Shown one piece after another: positions 1 to 10,216 of a stretch of DNA of 64,000 nucleotides. The position numbers and the translations under genes were made by a program. Under the pieces are notes generated by a model. The model worked only from the letters and a program-made list of their open reading frames with translations, did no database searches and was not told the origin of the DNA. Where the stretch lies: the NCBI RefSeq assembly GCF_025642155.1, contig NZ_CP106798.1, positions 9,176,001 to 9,240,000 of the forward strand, given 5' to 3'. Numbering within the stretch: the first letter of the stretch is position 1; each line of letters begins with the position of its first letter. This DNA comes from Streptomyces sp. HUAS 15-9 (GTDB lineage: Bacteria > Actinomycetota > Actinomycetes > Streptomycetales > Streptomycetaceae).

Positions 1-2
1 CC

Positions 3-179
3 CTGTGGGCGGAGGACTTCCGCAACCGTGCTCAGCATGAGGCCGACGTCAGCCATGTCACAGGCCCCTGGGGCAAGACGGGCGTGCAACGGCGAGAGGA
101 GGTGAAGCAGCTGGCGGCTACCGGTAGTTCGTTAAATCCGGCGGTGGCGTGGGTTGACGGCAGGTCGGGTTGGTCGTAG
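3..179 (+). pseudogene. 3' part of an unidentified gene, cut by IS701 element
   Basis: An open frame enters from the left edge and runs through codon 39 before crossing into the insertion sequence at base 128, where it ends at a TAG. The residues before the junction (LWAEDFRNRAQHEADVSHVT and a following ARG/GLU-rich stretch) match no family I recognise. This frame is not the one used by the DnaE2-like sequence on the other side of the element, so the two flanks are either different genes or the same gene with an added indel. Confidence 0.4.
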
Positions 180-1624
180 GCCGGTGGTAGGAGTCAACTG
201 CCTTGCTGGGGGCTGAAGATGACCGCTCGCCGTCCGTGTCCGCCTGCGCCGGGTCCGTTGGAGGAGTACGCGGCCCGGTTCGACGACCTCTTCTTCAGCC
301 TGGCCCAGCGGCGAGGGTTTCGCGAGTACCTGTCGGGCTGCTGGCGCCGCGGGAGCGGAACAAGACGATCACCTGTCTGGCCGGGGCGGAGCCGGTGGCG
401 GGTGCGGGGATGCCGGGGTGCAGCGGCTGCAGTTCTTCCTGTCCGAGTCGCCCTGGGAGGCCGAGCAGGTCAACGACCGGCGGCTTGAGCTGCTGCGCGA
501 GGGCGGGGTCATCGTGGTCGACGATTCCGGTGACCGCAAGGACGGCACGGCGACCGCGCACGTGGGCAGGCAGTGGCTGGGTAGGCTGGGCAAGACGGAC
601 AACGGCATCGTCACGGTGACCACCGTGTGGACCGACGGCCGCGTGTACTACCCGCTGCACGCGACTCCCTACACCCCCGCCCATCACTTCGCCCGCGGCC
701 GGTCCGACCCGGCCTTCCGTACGAAACCACAGCTGGCCGCAGCCCTCGCGGCCCGCGGGAAGGAGGCCGGCTTCGGCTGCCGGGCGGTGGTCGCCGACTG
801 CGCCTACTCCGTCAGCGACGACTGGTACCTCGCACTGCGCGCAGCCGGCCTGGCCTACGTGGTCGCGCTCAAGCCGCACCGCGGAACCTGGGCTCCGGCC
901 GACCAGCCGCACACCCCCATCGAAGCAGCCCACGCCCTGACCTGGCGCGATGCCAAGCGTCCAGGCGACTGGACGCCCGTGGTGCGTCACTTCCGTGACG
1001 GGCACACCGAGACCTGGTGGGCCGCTGATGCCCGCCTGGGCGGCTACGGCCCTGACTCACCCTGCCGGCTGGTCGTGGCCACCACCGACCCGGCCGGCCT
1101 GCCGGAGAAGGCCACCTGGTACCTGGCCACCAACCTGCCCCACCCCGACGCGCCCCACGCCGCCACCGGCCCGCACCCGCCGGCCGACCTCGCCGAGATC
1201 GTCCGCCTCTACGGACTGCGGCCCTGGATCGAGCAGAGCTACAAGCAGATCAAGGACGAACTCGGCTGGGCCGACTTCCAAGTCCGTTCCGACCGCGCCA
1301 TCCGCCGCCACCAGATGCTGGTCAACTGCGCCTTCTCCTTCTGCTGGGACCAGTGGTTCACCCCACCCGGACCCTTGGACGCCACCGCGCCGGACCCGTG
1401 CCCCGACGAGGGGCCAGAGAGGGGGCCCAGCCGAACCCCACCGGCCCCAACCGCCTTGCTGGCCCAGGGCCTTACGCGCCATCCGTTCCTGGCTCACCCC
1501 CGCCATCACCCTCAACCGATGGTGGCACGCCTGGACGGACAAGGACCCACCCTCCGAGCTCCAGGCCCTGATCGACGCGGTCACCAACGGACACGGCATT
1601 GACCTCTACTGCCGGATTAACGAA
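128..1624 (+). mobile_element. IS701-family insertion sequence (frameshifted)
   Basis: The ends are inverted repeats: TTCGTTAAATCCGG at the left and CCGGATTAACGAA at the right. Both ends are bordered by the same 10-bp palindrome CTACCGGTAG (118-127 and 1625-1634), which could be a target duplication or partly belong to the element. The interior encodes one IS701-type transposase. The element abuts the DnaE2-like gene, and its transposase frame reads into that gene without a stop. Confidence 0.75.
219..1618 (+). pseudogene. IS701-family transposase, three frameshifts
   Basis: DDE transposase of the IS701 family that would cut and paste the surrounding element. The N-terminus (MTARRPCPPAPGPLEEYAAR) is typical. 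The frame changes near 335, near 412 and between about 1370 and 1450, the first two in or beside G runs. The middle section holds the family core: VVDDSGDRKDGT around 510-550, and the RPWIEQSYKQIKDELG block around 1220-1265 that carries the catalytic Glu. The C-terminal part (LRAIRSWLTPAITLNRWWHA) is readable in a third frame from about 1465. As sequenced it cannot make a full transposase. Single-base errors in the assembly are an alternative explanation. Confidence 0.8.
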
Positions 1625-4029
1625 CTACCGGTAGCGGTCATCGCCCGGCTCGGGTACGCCACCTATGTCCTCACCGTCGCCACCGTCGCCACCGATGTGC
1701 GCGAGATGGGCATCCGGGTCGCCGCCCGCGGCTCCGGCGCGGGCAGCATGGTCAACCACCTGCTGTACATCGCCACGGCCAACCCGCTCGACCGTCACCT
1801 CCTCATGGAGCGTTTCCTGAGCGTCAGTCGCCGCTCGCTGCCGGACATCGACATCGATGTGGAGTCCGCACGCCGCCTGGAGGTCTACGACCGCATCTTC
1901 GAACGGTTCGGTGCGGATCGGGTCGCGGTGACCGGCATGCCGGAGACCTACCGCGCCCGGCACGCCCTCCGGGACACCGGGCTCGCCCTGGGGATCGCGC
2001 CGTACGACGTGGACCGGGTGGCGAAGTCCTTCCCCCACATCCGCGCGTGCGACATCCGGGCCGCGCTCGCCGAGCTGCCCGAGCTCAAGCAACTGTCCGC
2101 CGAAGCCGACCGGTTCGGCATGCTGTTCGAACTCGCCGAAGGCCTGGACAAGCTGCCGAGCGGCATGGCCATGCACCCGTGCGGCGTCATCCTGTCGAAC
2201 GCGTGCCTGCTGGACCGGCTGCCCGTCCAGCCCACGCCGGGCGGCGAGTACCCGATGGTGCACGCGGACAAGGACGATGTGGAGCTCGGCGGGTTCGGCC
2301 TGGTCAAGCTCGACGTCCTCGGGGTGCGCATGCAGTCGGCCATGGCGCACGCCGTCACCGAAATCGAGCAGGCCACCGGACGCCACATCGACCTGGGCGA
2401 CCCCAAGCAGGTGCCGCTGGACGACTACTTTGCCTTCAAGCTCATCCAGGACTCCCGCACCTCGGCCTGTTCCAACTCGAGTCATCCGGACAGCAAGAGC
2501 TGCTCTCCCGGCTGCAGCCGCGCGACGTCCAGGACGTCATCGCCGACATCAGCCTCTTCCGGGCCGGTGGCCGGCGGCATGCCCGAGCAGTACACCGCCG
2601 CCCGGCACGGCGCCGAGCCTGTCTACCCCCACCGGACCTGGAGCCGATCCTGCGGGACACCTACGGAGTGGTCATCTGGCACGAACAGATCATCGACATG
2701 ATCAGCGTGCTCACCGGCTGCGACCGGGCGCTCGCCGAACTCGCCCGCCGCGCCCTCGGCGACGCCGAACGCCTGCCAGGGCTCCGGGCCTGGTTCCACG
2801 CCAAGGCGGCCGCCCGCGGCTACGACCCAGCCATGCTCGCCGACGTGTGGGAGACCATCGAGGCCTTCGGTGCATGCGGCTTCTGCAGAGCCCACGCCGT
2901 CGCCTTCGCCGTCCCTGCCCTCCAGTCGGCGTGGCTCAAGGCCCACTTCCCGGCCGCCCTCTACGCAGGCCTGCTGGAACACGACCCAGGCATGTGGCCC
3001 AAGCGGATCATCGTCGCCGACGCCCGCCGCCACGGTGTACCCGTCCTCGGCGTCGACATCAACCGCTGCCGTCCCCACCACAGCATCGAGCAGACCGAAG
3101 ACGGCACATGGGGAGTGCGCCTGGCCCTGAGCACCGTGAAGAACATCAGCGAAACGGACGTCGCCCGGATCGCCGACCACCAGCCCTACACCTCCCTGCA
3201 GGACCTGTGGCACCGCGCCCGCCCCGCCCGGCCGACCGCCGAACGCCTCGTACAGATCGGCGCCCTCGACCCCCTCGCCGGCACTCAGACGCGCCGCGAC
3301 CTGCTCCTCCAAGTCACCGAATTGCACCGGCACGCCCGCACCCGCACCACGTCCGGTCAACTGCCCCTCGACCACGGCCAGGACCACGTGCCCGCCTCTT
3401 CCGGGCTGCCGGAGATGACCAGCCGCCAGGCCCTCGGCGCCGAACTGGAACCCCTCCAGATCGACGTCACCCGGCACCTGATGGACCACCACCACCACCA
3501 TCAGCTGCTGCGGGAACTCGGCGCCGTCCCTGCCGCCCGACTCTCCCAGCTGTACCCGGGCGGCCAGCAGGTCCTCGTCGCCGGGGTCCGCGCCTCCACC
3601 CAGACCCCGCCCATCGCGAGCGGAAAGCGCATCATCTTCGTCACTCTGGAGGACGGCACCGGCATGAGCGACCTCGCGTTCTTCGAGGACAGCCACGACG
3701 CCTGTGCCCACACCATCTTCCACTCCGGGCTGCTCCTGGTCCGCGGCCAGGTCCAGCGACGCGGCCGGCGCAACACCCTCACCGGGCAGCGAGTCTGGGA
3801 CCTCGACGAGCTCGCCGCCGCCCGCCGCGACCACGGCCCCGAAGCTGTCACCCGCCTCCTCGGCGACGCCCTCCTTCCCGCCACGAGCTCGGCCCGCCCG
3901 CGGCCGCACCGCACCCTGCCCATGGAGACCGGCGCGGCCCTGCACCCGTGGGCCGACCTGCAGCCCGCCGGCACCCGCTCCGCCGACCTCACCAAACTCG
4001 GCCACACCAGCCCCGGAAGCGCCGGGTGA
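1625..4029 (+). pseudogene. dnaE2: DnaE2-type error-prone DNA polymerase, truncated and frameshifted
   Basis: Related to the alpha-like polymerase used in mutagenic lesion bypass with a Y-family partner. The N-terminal PHP region is missing. What remains begins just before the catalytic palm (AARGSGAGSMVNHLL, then LPDIDIDVESARR with the metal-binding Asp pair) and continues through the LKLDVLG and PGMW-KR blocks to a C-terminal OB-fold region (about 3550-3790). The frame shifts near 2460, 2562 and 2625; the first and third fit loss of one C from a C run. The reading frame ends 5 bases before the next start, an operon-like spacing with the Y-family polymerase. A natural His run at 3487-3504 is not a tag. 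Confidence 0.85.
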
Positions 4030-4034
4030 GAACC

Positions 4035-4556
4035 ATGACCCGCAACCGGCCCCCCACACGGCACGTCGTGCACGTCCACTACCACGGCCTCACCCCGGCC
4101 GACCCGCGCTATACGCAGGTCCTGGACCTGCTCGCCACCATCAGCGCCCGCGTCCAGGCACTCCCGCCCGACGCCGCGATCGCCGACATCACTGGCGCCG
4201 AGCGGTACTTCGAGCTTCTCTTTGGCTCTGTGGGGGACGGGATGATGGCAGCGGTCAGCCGTGCCTCGCTGCAGACCGACCTGGCCAACGCCCGGGAACG
4301 CAACAAGCGCCTGGCCGCCCGTGTGCGGCAACTGGAAAAGCGGCTGTCTCAGTCGATCGGGGCGAAGACTTGGGCGGATTCCGGGCTTGGAGCGTCGGCC
4401 GATGTTGACCAGCTCCAGCGGCGGATCACCATGCTGGAACAGCAGCTTTCGACTATGCAGGGCGAACTCGACGAACGCATCGAAGAGCTTGAGGCGGCCC
4501 GTGCGGCCAATCGTGAGATGACCAGGTCGCTGAACCACCGCCCCGCTCGTTTGTGA
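4035..4556 (+). CDS. Chimeric ORF: N-terminus of Y-family polymerase joined to coiled-coil (DUF6262/TnpC-like) tail
   Basis: Residues 1-59 are the N-terminus of an ImuB/DinB-like polymerase (HVHYHGLTPADPRY, then ITGAERYF). At base 4211 the similarity stops and a coiled-coil segment begins, with two long heptad-rich helices (LANARERNKRLAARVRQLEK and a second one near the end). This segment looks like the C-terminal half of the DUF6262/TnpC proteins of Tn554-like transposons. The remainder of the polymerase resumes, in register, at 10907. The ORF is therefore probably a junction product and not a functional protein. The start is an ATG 5 bases after the dnaE2-like stop. Confidence 0.7.
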   Translation: MTRNRPPTRHVVHVHYHGLTPADPRYTQVLDLLATISARVQALPPDAAIADITGAERYFELLFGSVGDGMMAAVSRASLQTDLANARERNKRLAARVRQLEKRLSQSIGAKTWADSGLGASADVDQLQRRITMLEQQLSTMQGELDERIEELEAARAANREMTRSLNHRPARL

Positions 4557-4664
4557 CCACGTGAGGGGGTCCGTCAAACGTGGCTTCAGGCAGACCGCGA
4601 ACCACTACGCCGACTGGCACAGGTCGTCGGTGGCGTCGTCGAACGCGTCGCCTCCATCGCTCCT

Positions 4665-7600
4665 TCACGAGCACGGTGGCTGGTAGGCGATATCACCGAC
4701 GTACTGCCGCCACTCCTTCTCCGTGAGGGTGTGCTGCGTGGCAGCGCAGATGCGCCGGATAGCCCGGTCGACGTCCAGATCCCACAGGCGGGCTGTACCG
4801 TCTTCGCTGCCCGTTGCGATGGCACGACCGCCGGGGCTGTAGGCGACAGCGGACACAGGCTTGGAGTGCTCCTTGAGCGGGTTCCCGAGGAGCGTCGGCA
4901 GACCGCTGCCGGGAAGGTGCCACAGCCGGACGTCTTCATCGTCTCCTGCAGTGGCGAGAGCATGCCCGTCGGGGCTGAAGGCGACAGCGGCAAAGGAGTT
5001 GGCACCATTGCCGAGGAGCAGTCCCAGACCGGTACGGCGGTCGCTAAGCTTCTTGGGATGCCGTTCGCTGATGTCCCAGAACGAGCCTTCGTCGTCGTTG
5101 GTGCTGGCGAGGGTGCGTCCGTCGGCGCTGAACGCCACGTCGGTGAGGTCACCAGTGGTACTGGTGAGAGGCTTGCCGACTCGTTTGGGGTGCGCGGGAT
5201 CCCTGGTGTCCCACAGGTAGATCTCACTTTCCTCGACAGCGGCCGCGAGGGTGTGCCCGTCCGGGCTGAAGGCCACCGACGTGATCCAGTTTCCCGACAC
5301 GCGAAGGGGAGGACCGAGGCATTTGGGATGTGCGGGATCATGGGTATCCCAAAGCCAGACTCTGCCGCTGCCGGCCGTGGCAAGGACCCGGTCGCGAGGG
5401 CTGAACGCCGCGGTGGTTCCGAGTAATTGTCCACCGAGACTTCGCGGGGACGCGGGGTCGCTGACGTCCCACAGCAGGACCCCACGGGTGTTGGCGTCGA
5501 ATGTGTCGAAGTCGGTGACCGTGGCCAAAGTGGCCCCGTCGGGGCTGAAGGACACCGCGCTGATGGAGCCTCCCCGGCCCGTCAGGAAGGTAGGGGGAAG
5601 AGCCCAGACACGGATGGTGTTCCCGGCGGCGACCAGGGTGTGGCCGTCGGGACCGAAGCCCAGGGAATTAACTCCCGGCTGGCCGAGGGGCTGGCCCACA
5701 GCGATGGGCCCGTCCGCGTTGGTGACGTTCCACAGGCGGACCGTGTTGTCCAGCGCGGTGGCCAGGACGTGGTCGTCGGGGCTGAAAGCCATCGCCGAAA
5801 GGTCGGCATGGGGGATCTGGAGAGGTCTGCCGAGGCGCTTGGCGTGGTCTGACCGGGTGATGTCCCACAGCTGGATGCTGCCGCTGAAGTCCTCGCTGCT
5901 GACGGTTGAGGTGACCAGCATGTTCCCACGAGGGCTGAATAGCACGTCCGCACCGGGCAGAGGCTTGCCGAGCCGCGTGGCGTGGGCTGGTCGCGTGACA
6001 TCCCACAGTTGAACTGTGTCCTCCTCCGCTTGGTATCTCACGGTTGCCAGGAGGTGCCCGGTGGGGCTGAACGTCGCCCCCGTGTTTGGCAGGGGACTGC
6101 CGCGGCGGCTGGGATGCGCTGGCTGGCTGGTGTCCCATAGCTGGACCTGGGTGTTGGCGCCGTCGTCGGTGTCAGAGGTGATGGCTAGCGTCTGCCCGTC
6201 GGAGCTGAAGGTCAAGGCATCGACGTCGCCGACGGGAACGGGCGCTCCGAGCGGGATCAGGTCGGCGGGGTGCGTGGTGTCCCACATGCGGAGCATGCCC
6301 TTGGTGTGCGTCCCCGTGCTGACGGCGATGGTGGCGAGTGTGTGTCCGTGCGGGCTGAATGCCATCAAGCTGCCGGTAATGGGGCGGCCGATTTGCCTGG
6401 GTTCTGTAGGAACGTTGGCATCCCACAGCCGGATCCTGCCGTCGCCCGCCGTGGTGGCGAGGGTATGGCCGTCCGGGCCCAGCACGGCCGTCTGCTGGTC
6501 CGGGGTTTTGTCGGTGATGACGGAGAACAGTGGAGTCGCCGTGGCGTTCACCAGGTCCGTGTAGGCCTGCGGCGACGGATGCATGCGGTAGGCGGTGATG
6601 TCCAGCTGTGCCGCGACGGACACGTTCTGGTTCTTGTACGACGTGTCCGCGCTGCGTAACTCAGCGGCCTCAGCGGTGAGTTGCCGGGACACGGCGATGT
6701 CCCGTTGACTCCGGGCCGTGGAGCGTTGGTCGAAGGCCGTGACGGCAGCCATGGAGGCCAGCAGTACCAGGACGGCCAGGGCGGCGCTGAGGGCCCGCAG
6801 CCGTCGGGTGGTACGGGTGGCCGCTCGCTGTTCCTGGCGGCGTGCGTCCAGGCTCGCCGCCAGAAAGTCCTTTTCCAAGGCGGTCAGGTCGCCCGGGTCG
6901 GTGAAGGCTTCCGCCGCCACCGCCAGTCGTGTGCCGCGGTAGAGCGCGCCGGGGTCGCGGCCGAGGTTGCTCCAGGCCCGTGCGGCTTCGGTGAGTTGGC
7001 GGTGCAGGCTCAGCCGCTCGCGGGCTTCGTGAATCCATTGCCGCAGCCGGGGCCAGCCGGTGATGAGGGCTTCGTGCGCGATGCCGACGGTGTTCTCGTC
7101 GAGTATGACCAGGCGCGCCCGGGTCAGCCGGTTCAGCACGATCGCGGTGTCGTCGGGGTCGGCGAAGTCGCATTCCTCGCGCTGGGCGGGCCGACGGGTG
7201 TCTGGGGTTCCGGCACCGGGGGTGATCAGCCGCAGCAGAACGCGGCGGGCGAGATCTGTCTGCGTCGGGGTGAGGCTCGCGTGCACGTCCTCGGCGGTGC
7301 GGGTGATGGCGCCACGCAGGCCGCCGGCCGACTCATAGGCGGACTCGGTCAGGGCGCGGCCTTTGCGGCGGCGCCAGGTTTCCAGCAGGGCGTGGGACAT
7401 CAGAGGCAGCGCCCCGGGTTCGTCCTCGACCTCGTCGAGAATGCGAGCGGTCAGCGCGCGCTCCACGATCAACCCGGTAGCCTGAGCGGGTCTGACGATG
7501 GCATTGCGCAGGTCCTCCCGGCACATGGGGCCGACTAGCACGGTCCCGTCCTGCAGCGCAGCGGTCAGGGCGGGGTGTTCGGCGCAGCGGCCGAAGAAGT

Positions 7601-8333
7601 CCGCGCGTACCGAGATGACCACGCGTAGTCGGTTCTCGGGATCGGCCGCGGCCACGAGGCGGTCGATGAACTGGTCACGTTCGCCGACGTCATCGCAGAG
7701 GGTGTAGAGCTCTTCGAACTGGTCCACGACCAACCACGTGTCCCCCTCTCCCTCCGCCGGTACCAGGCGCTGAGCGTGAGTGCTCAGCGGGTGCTCGCCG
7801 GGGGTGAGGACACGAAGGGCTGCCGGTGCGGACTCTGTCGTATCGGAGTCGCGCAGGCGGGGGATGAGGCCGGCCCGAAGCAGGGAAGACTTGCCACTGC
7901 CCGACGGGCCGAAAACGGCGGTAAACCGGCGGGAGCGGGTCAGCTCGAGCAGCCGGTCGGTGAGTTCGTCTCGGCCGAAGAACAAAGCGGCGTCGGCGGG
8001 TTCGAAGCGGGCCAGGCCCCGGTACGGCGGTTCAGCATCCTCGTCCTCAGCGCGCGGTTCGGCCGCCGCCTCCGCGGCCGCCTCACACCATCGCTCTTCC
8101 CACTCCTCCTCATCGCCGCCGCAGGCGCGCACATATGCGAGGACTACGGGCAGGGTCGGTAGCCGCTCACCCCCGGCCGCCTGCGACAGCGTGCTCGCAC
8201 CCTGCCCTGTGCGCTGCGCCATCACTCGGTACGTCGGACTCCCGGCCTCCGCCCGCAGTTTGCGTAACTCGGCAGCGAGCCACGCGACCGGCCCCGCACT
8301 CGGATCGAGTGGGCTCTCAGGACGTCCTGCCAT
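4665..8333 (-). CDS. XRE-STAND ATPase with C-terminal WD40 repeats
   Basis: A 1,222-residue signalling ATPase of the nSTAND1-WD40 type common in Streptomyces. Residues 20-75 form an XRE-like helix-turn-helix (YRVMAQRTGQGASTLSQAAG). A P-loop NTPase follows, with Walker A GPSGSGKSS at 142-150 and Walker B WLVVDQFEELY at 200-210. A hydrophobic helix near 515-540 (ALSAALAVLVLLASMAAVTA) suggests membrane anchoring. From about residue 600 there are roughly a dozen WD40 blades with repeated SPDGHTLA and LWDT motifs. Such proteins are thought to sense a ligand through the propeller and then oligomerise; some act in stress signalling or phage defence. The ligand and role here are unknown. It is intact, unlike the polymerase genes around it. 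Confidence 0.9.
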   Translation of the reverse strand: MAGRPESPLDPSAGPVAWLAAELRKLRAEAGSPTYRVMAQRTGQGASTLSQAAGGERLPTLPVVLAYVRACGGDEEEWEERWCEAAAEAAAEPRAEDEDAEPPYRGLARFEPADAALFFGRDELTDRLLELTRSRRFTAVFGPSGSGKSSLLRAGLIPRLRDSDTTESAPAALRVLTPGEHPLSTHAQRLVPAEGEGDTWLVVDQFEELYTLCDDVGERDQFIDRLVAAADPENRLRVVISVRADFFGRCAEHPALTAALQDGTVLVGPMCREDLRNAIVRPAQATGLIVERALTARILDEVEDEPGALPLMSHALLETWRRRKGRALTESAYESAGGLRGAITRTAEDVHASLTPTQTDLARRVLLRLITPGAGTPDTRRPAQREECDFADPDDTAIVLNRLTRARLVILDENTVGIAHEALITGWPRLRQWIHEARERLSLHRQLTEAARAWSNLGRDPGALYRGTRLAVAAEAFTDPGDLTALEKDFLAASLDARRQEQRAATRTTRRLRALSAALAVLVLLASMAAVTAFDQRSTARSQRDIAVSRQLTAEAAELRSADTSYKNQNVSVAAQLDITAYRMHPSPQAYTDLVNATATPLFSVITDKTPDQQTAVLGPDGHTLATTAGDGRIRLWDANVPTEPRQIGRPITGSLMAFSPHGHTLATIAVSTGTHTKGMLRMWDTTHPADLIPLGAPVPVGDVDALTFSSDGQTLAITSDTDDGANTQVQLWDTSQPAHPSRRGSPLPNTGATFSPTGHLLATVRYQAEEDTVQLWDVTRPAHATRLGKPLPGADVLFSPRGNMLVTSTVSSEDFSGSIQLWDITRSDHAKRLGRPLQIPHADLSAMAFSPDDHVLATALDNTVRLWNVTNADGPIAVGQPLGQPGVNSLGFGPDGHTLVAAGNTIRVWALPPTFLTGRGGSISAVSFSPDGATLATVTDFDTFDANTRGVLLWDVSDPASPRSLGGQLLGTTAAFSPRDRVLATAGSGRVWLWDTHDPAHPKCLGPPLRVSGNWITSVAFSPDGHTLAAAVEESEIYLWDTRDPAHPKRVGKPLTSTTGDLTDVAFSADGRTLASTNDDEGSFWDISERHPKKLSDRRTGLGLLLGNGANSFAAVAFSPDGHALATAGDDEDVRLWHLPGSGLPTLLGNPLKEHSKPVSAVAYSPGGRAIATGSEDGTARLWDLDVDRAIRRICAATQHTLTEKEWRQYVGDIAYQPPCS

Positions 8334-8620
8334 CGATGGCTCACCCCTTCTACCCGCTGCCTCCCCCGTGGACGCGGCGCGATCACCCGGACGCTACGCA
8401 CGCCCAGGAAGAAGAGCAAGCGACAGGCGTCTTCTTTGGTCAGCGCCGTGCGCCGTGCCCGTGACCTGCAATGCAGCCATTGATCAGAGTGGCAAAACCG
8501 GCTGCCCATTCAATCCCCGGCCCGCTGAACTCGATGACGTGACAGCAACGAGCACTGGCCTTCGCCCTCACCCGAGGCTCGTCCGGTGACTCTCGCACGG
8601 CATCGAGAAAAGGAGGCGAC

Positions 8621-9088
8621 GTGCGCGCACTCAAGTCCATCGGGGTGGCCGCTCTTGCGTTGGCGGCGGGCACGACCCTGGTCTTCACCGGCCCCGCCGA
8701 CGCGGCCGGCCGTAGGTGGGACGGCCAGGATCCTGTCTACAGCGGTTGCGAGGACACCGGACGCATCGTCCACAAGAAGACCGACAAGTACTACAGCTCG
8801 CGCTACCACCTGCACGTGTCGGTCACCGCTTCGCTCTGGTACAGCCGCGGCTGCCGCACCGTGTGGGCCATGGTCGACGCCAACGTCCCGACGGACAAAT
8901 GGAATGGCGAGGGGTGCAACATCTGGCGCAACAGCGACATGAAGCACTACGGCTGCAAGCACCGGACCGGCACCCTCGAGATGCTCTCGCCGATGCTCAA
9001 CGACAAGAACACCACCGGCTTCGCCACCGCCTGGTCCTACGTCGGCAACGATCCCCACGAAATGTTCGCCCGCACCGGCTCGTACTGA
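8621..9088 (+). CDS. Secreted DUF2690-like protein
   Basis: A 155-residue exported protein. The signal peptide has the Arg/Lys start (MRALKS), a hydrophobic core to about residue 24 and an Ala-X-Ala-type site (PADAAG). The mature part contains the GQDP...GC and LWYSRGCRTVWA motifs resembling the DUF2690 family of small Streptomyces secreted proteins with conserved Cys. The GTG start is supported by AGGAGG at 8611-8616. It is divergent from the STAND ATPase. The function of the family is not known to me. Confidence 0.75.
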   Translation: MRALKSIGVAALALAAGTTLVFTGPADAAGRRWDGQDPVYSGCEDTGRIVHKKTDKYYSSRYHLHVSVTASLWYSRGCRTVWAMVDANVPTDKWNGEGCNIWRNSDMKHYGCKHRTGTLEMLSPMLNDKNTTGFATAWSYVGNDPHEMFARTGSY

Positions 9089-9415
9089 CTGGTGAGCTCC
9101 GGACAGGCCGACCGACGCCGGACCGTCCGGCAGCGCCACGAATTGTCGATGAACTGCGCCGCCGCGACTGCCGGGGCCGGGCAGAGGCTCGGCGGGGGGC
9201 AAGCCTGATTCCTGCGCGGGGCCTTCATCGGCGCCGTTGCGCTTCGGGTTTCGCGCGCCGCATCGAGGACGCCAGATACCCCGAGGTATTCGTGGGCCCG
9301 CGTTCTCACCGTTGCGTGCACAGCGACACCTCGCTTCCGGGGACGACCAGCCCCGTTGCCCCGCCCCGGCACGTCCTGCCAATCAGTCCGGATCAGAGGA
9401 AGGAAAGACAAGATC
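9089..9415. other. Intergenic region, no gene seen
   Basis: This 327-base stretch lies between two secreted-protein genes. I see no credible coding frame, repeat or RNA in it. The last bases carry the purine-rich ribosome site GAGGAAGGAAAG (about 9396-9407) for the lectin gene. Confidence 0.5.
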
Positions 9416-9994
9416 ATGCAGGTACACAAGCGGCTCGCAATCGCCGCGACAGCGATCACCATGGCCGGCGCCCTGGCTGCGGCCGTCCCAGCTCAGGCAG
9501 ACCCGCCCGCCGCGGCAGCAGCAGCGCAGGGAGCCAGGCCGGCTGAAAACGCGCTGCGTTTCCCCGGCACCTACCGGTGGCTTCCGGAGCACTTCAGCGG
9601 CCCGTGCATCACCGCCCACGGTGGCGTACGCAAGGGAGCGAAGGTCGACCAGTATCGCTGCGTCGGGGCGCAGAACCAGAAGTGGTACGTCGAAGCGCTC
9701 GACATCTACAACGCGTACCGGATCCACCCTGCGGAGAACATGGGCCTGTGCGTGGACATCCCCGGCAACTACCGCAAGGGCACACAGCTCATCCTGTGGA
9801 ACTGCAACGGTCGCACCAACCAGAGTTTCTCGTTCTACTGCAGCTCAGGACAGCGCCACTGCCAGATCAAGCCGTATGCAGGCGCCCAGCACGACAAGTG
9901 CCTGGCCGTGAAGGGCGGCAAGACCGCCAACAACACCCCTCTGATCTTGTGGCGGTGCAACGGCGCCCGGGACCAGAAATTCACTTTCCGCTGA
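9416..9994 (+). CDS. Secreted ricin-type (beta-trefoil) lectin domain protein
   Basis: A 192-residue protein with a signal peptide (MQVHKRLAIAATAITMAG, cleavage near AQA-DP) and a single ricin B-type lectin domain. Three subdomains end in QKW, QSF and QKF, the QxW-type positions, each preceded by a C(I/V/L)xx block (GPCITA, GLCVDI, KCLAVK). Such domains bind galactose, xylose or similar sugars and often target secreted enzymes; here there is no attached catalytic domain. The ATG is placed by a strong upstream purine-rich site. It is next to another small secreted protein and an ECF sigma factor. Confidence 0.85.
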   Translation: MQVHKRLAIAATAITMAGALAAAVPAQADPPAAAAAAQGARPAENALRFPGTYRWLPEHFSGPCITAHGGVRKGAKVDQYRCVGAQNQKWYVEALDIYNAYRIHPAENMGLCVDIPGNYRKGTQLILWNCNGRTNQSFSFYCSSGQRHCQIKPYAGAQHDKCLAVKGGKTANNTPLILWRCNGARDQKFTFR

Positions 9995-10216
9995 CCAGAG
10001 TTCTCTTGGCCCGGGAACTGGCCGGCGCGAGGGGACCGTCAGCGCTTCAGGCCATAAACGGCTGCTGGAGCAGGGCGGCCCGGCGTCCGCCGTTTGGGCG
10101 TCGTGCAGGCAGTGAGCAACGAACGCCGCCGACTGGCCCACCCGGTGTCTCCCGCAGGCCGACGCCTACCCGGCAGGCCCGACCACCCACGCCCATATAC
10201 GAGGGGAGCGTGCCAC

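Noticed and set aside
3481..3510. Run of His codons in the DnaE2-like gene that looks like an expression tag
   Set aside because: It is inside the native reading frame, flanked by conserved polymerase sequence, with no vector sequence.
2277..4030. Long Pro/Arg-rich open frame overlapping the DnaE2-like gene
   Set aside because: Composition is typical of an off-frame reading of high-GC coding DNA; only its last part from 4035 is real.
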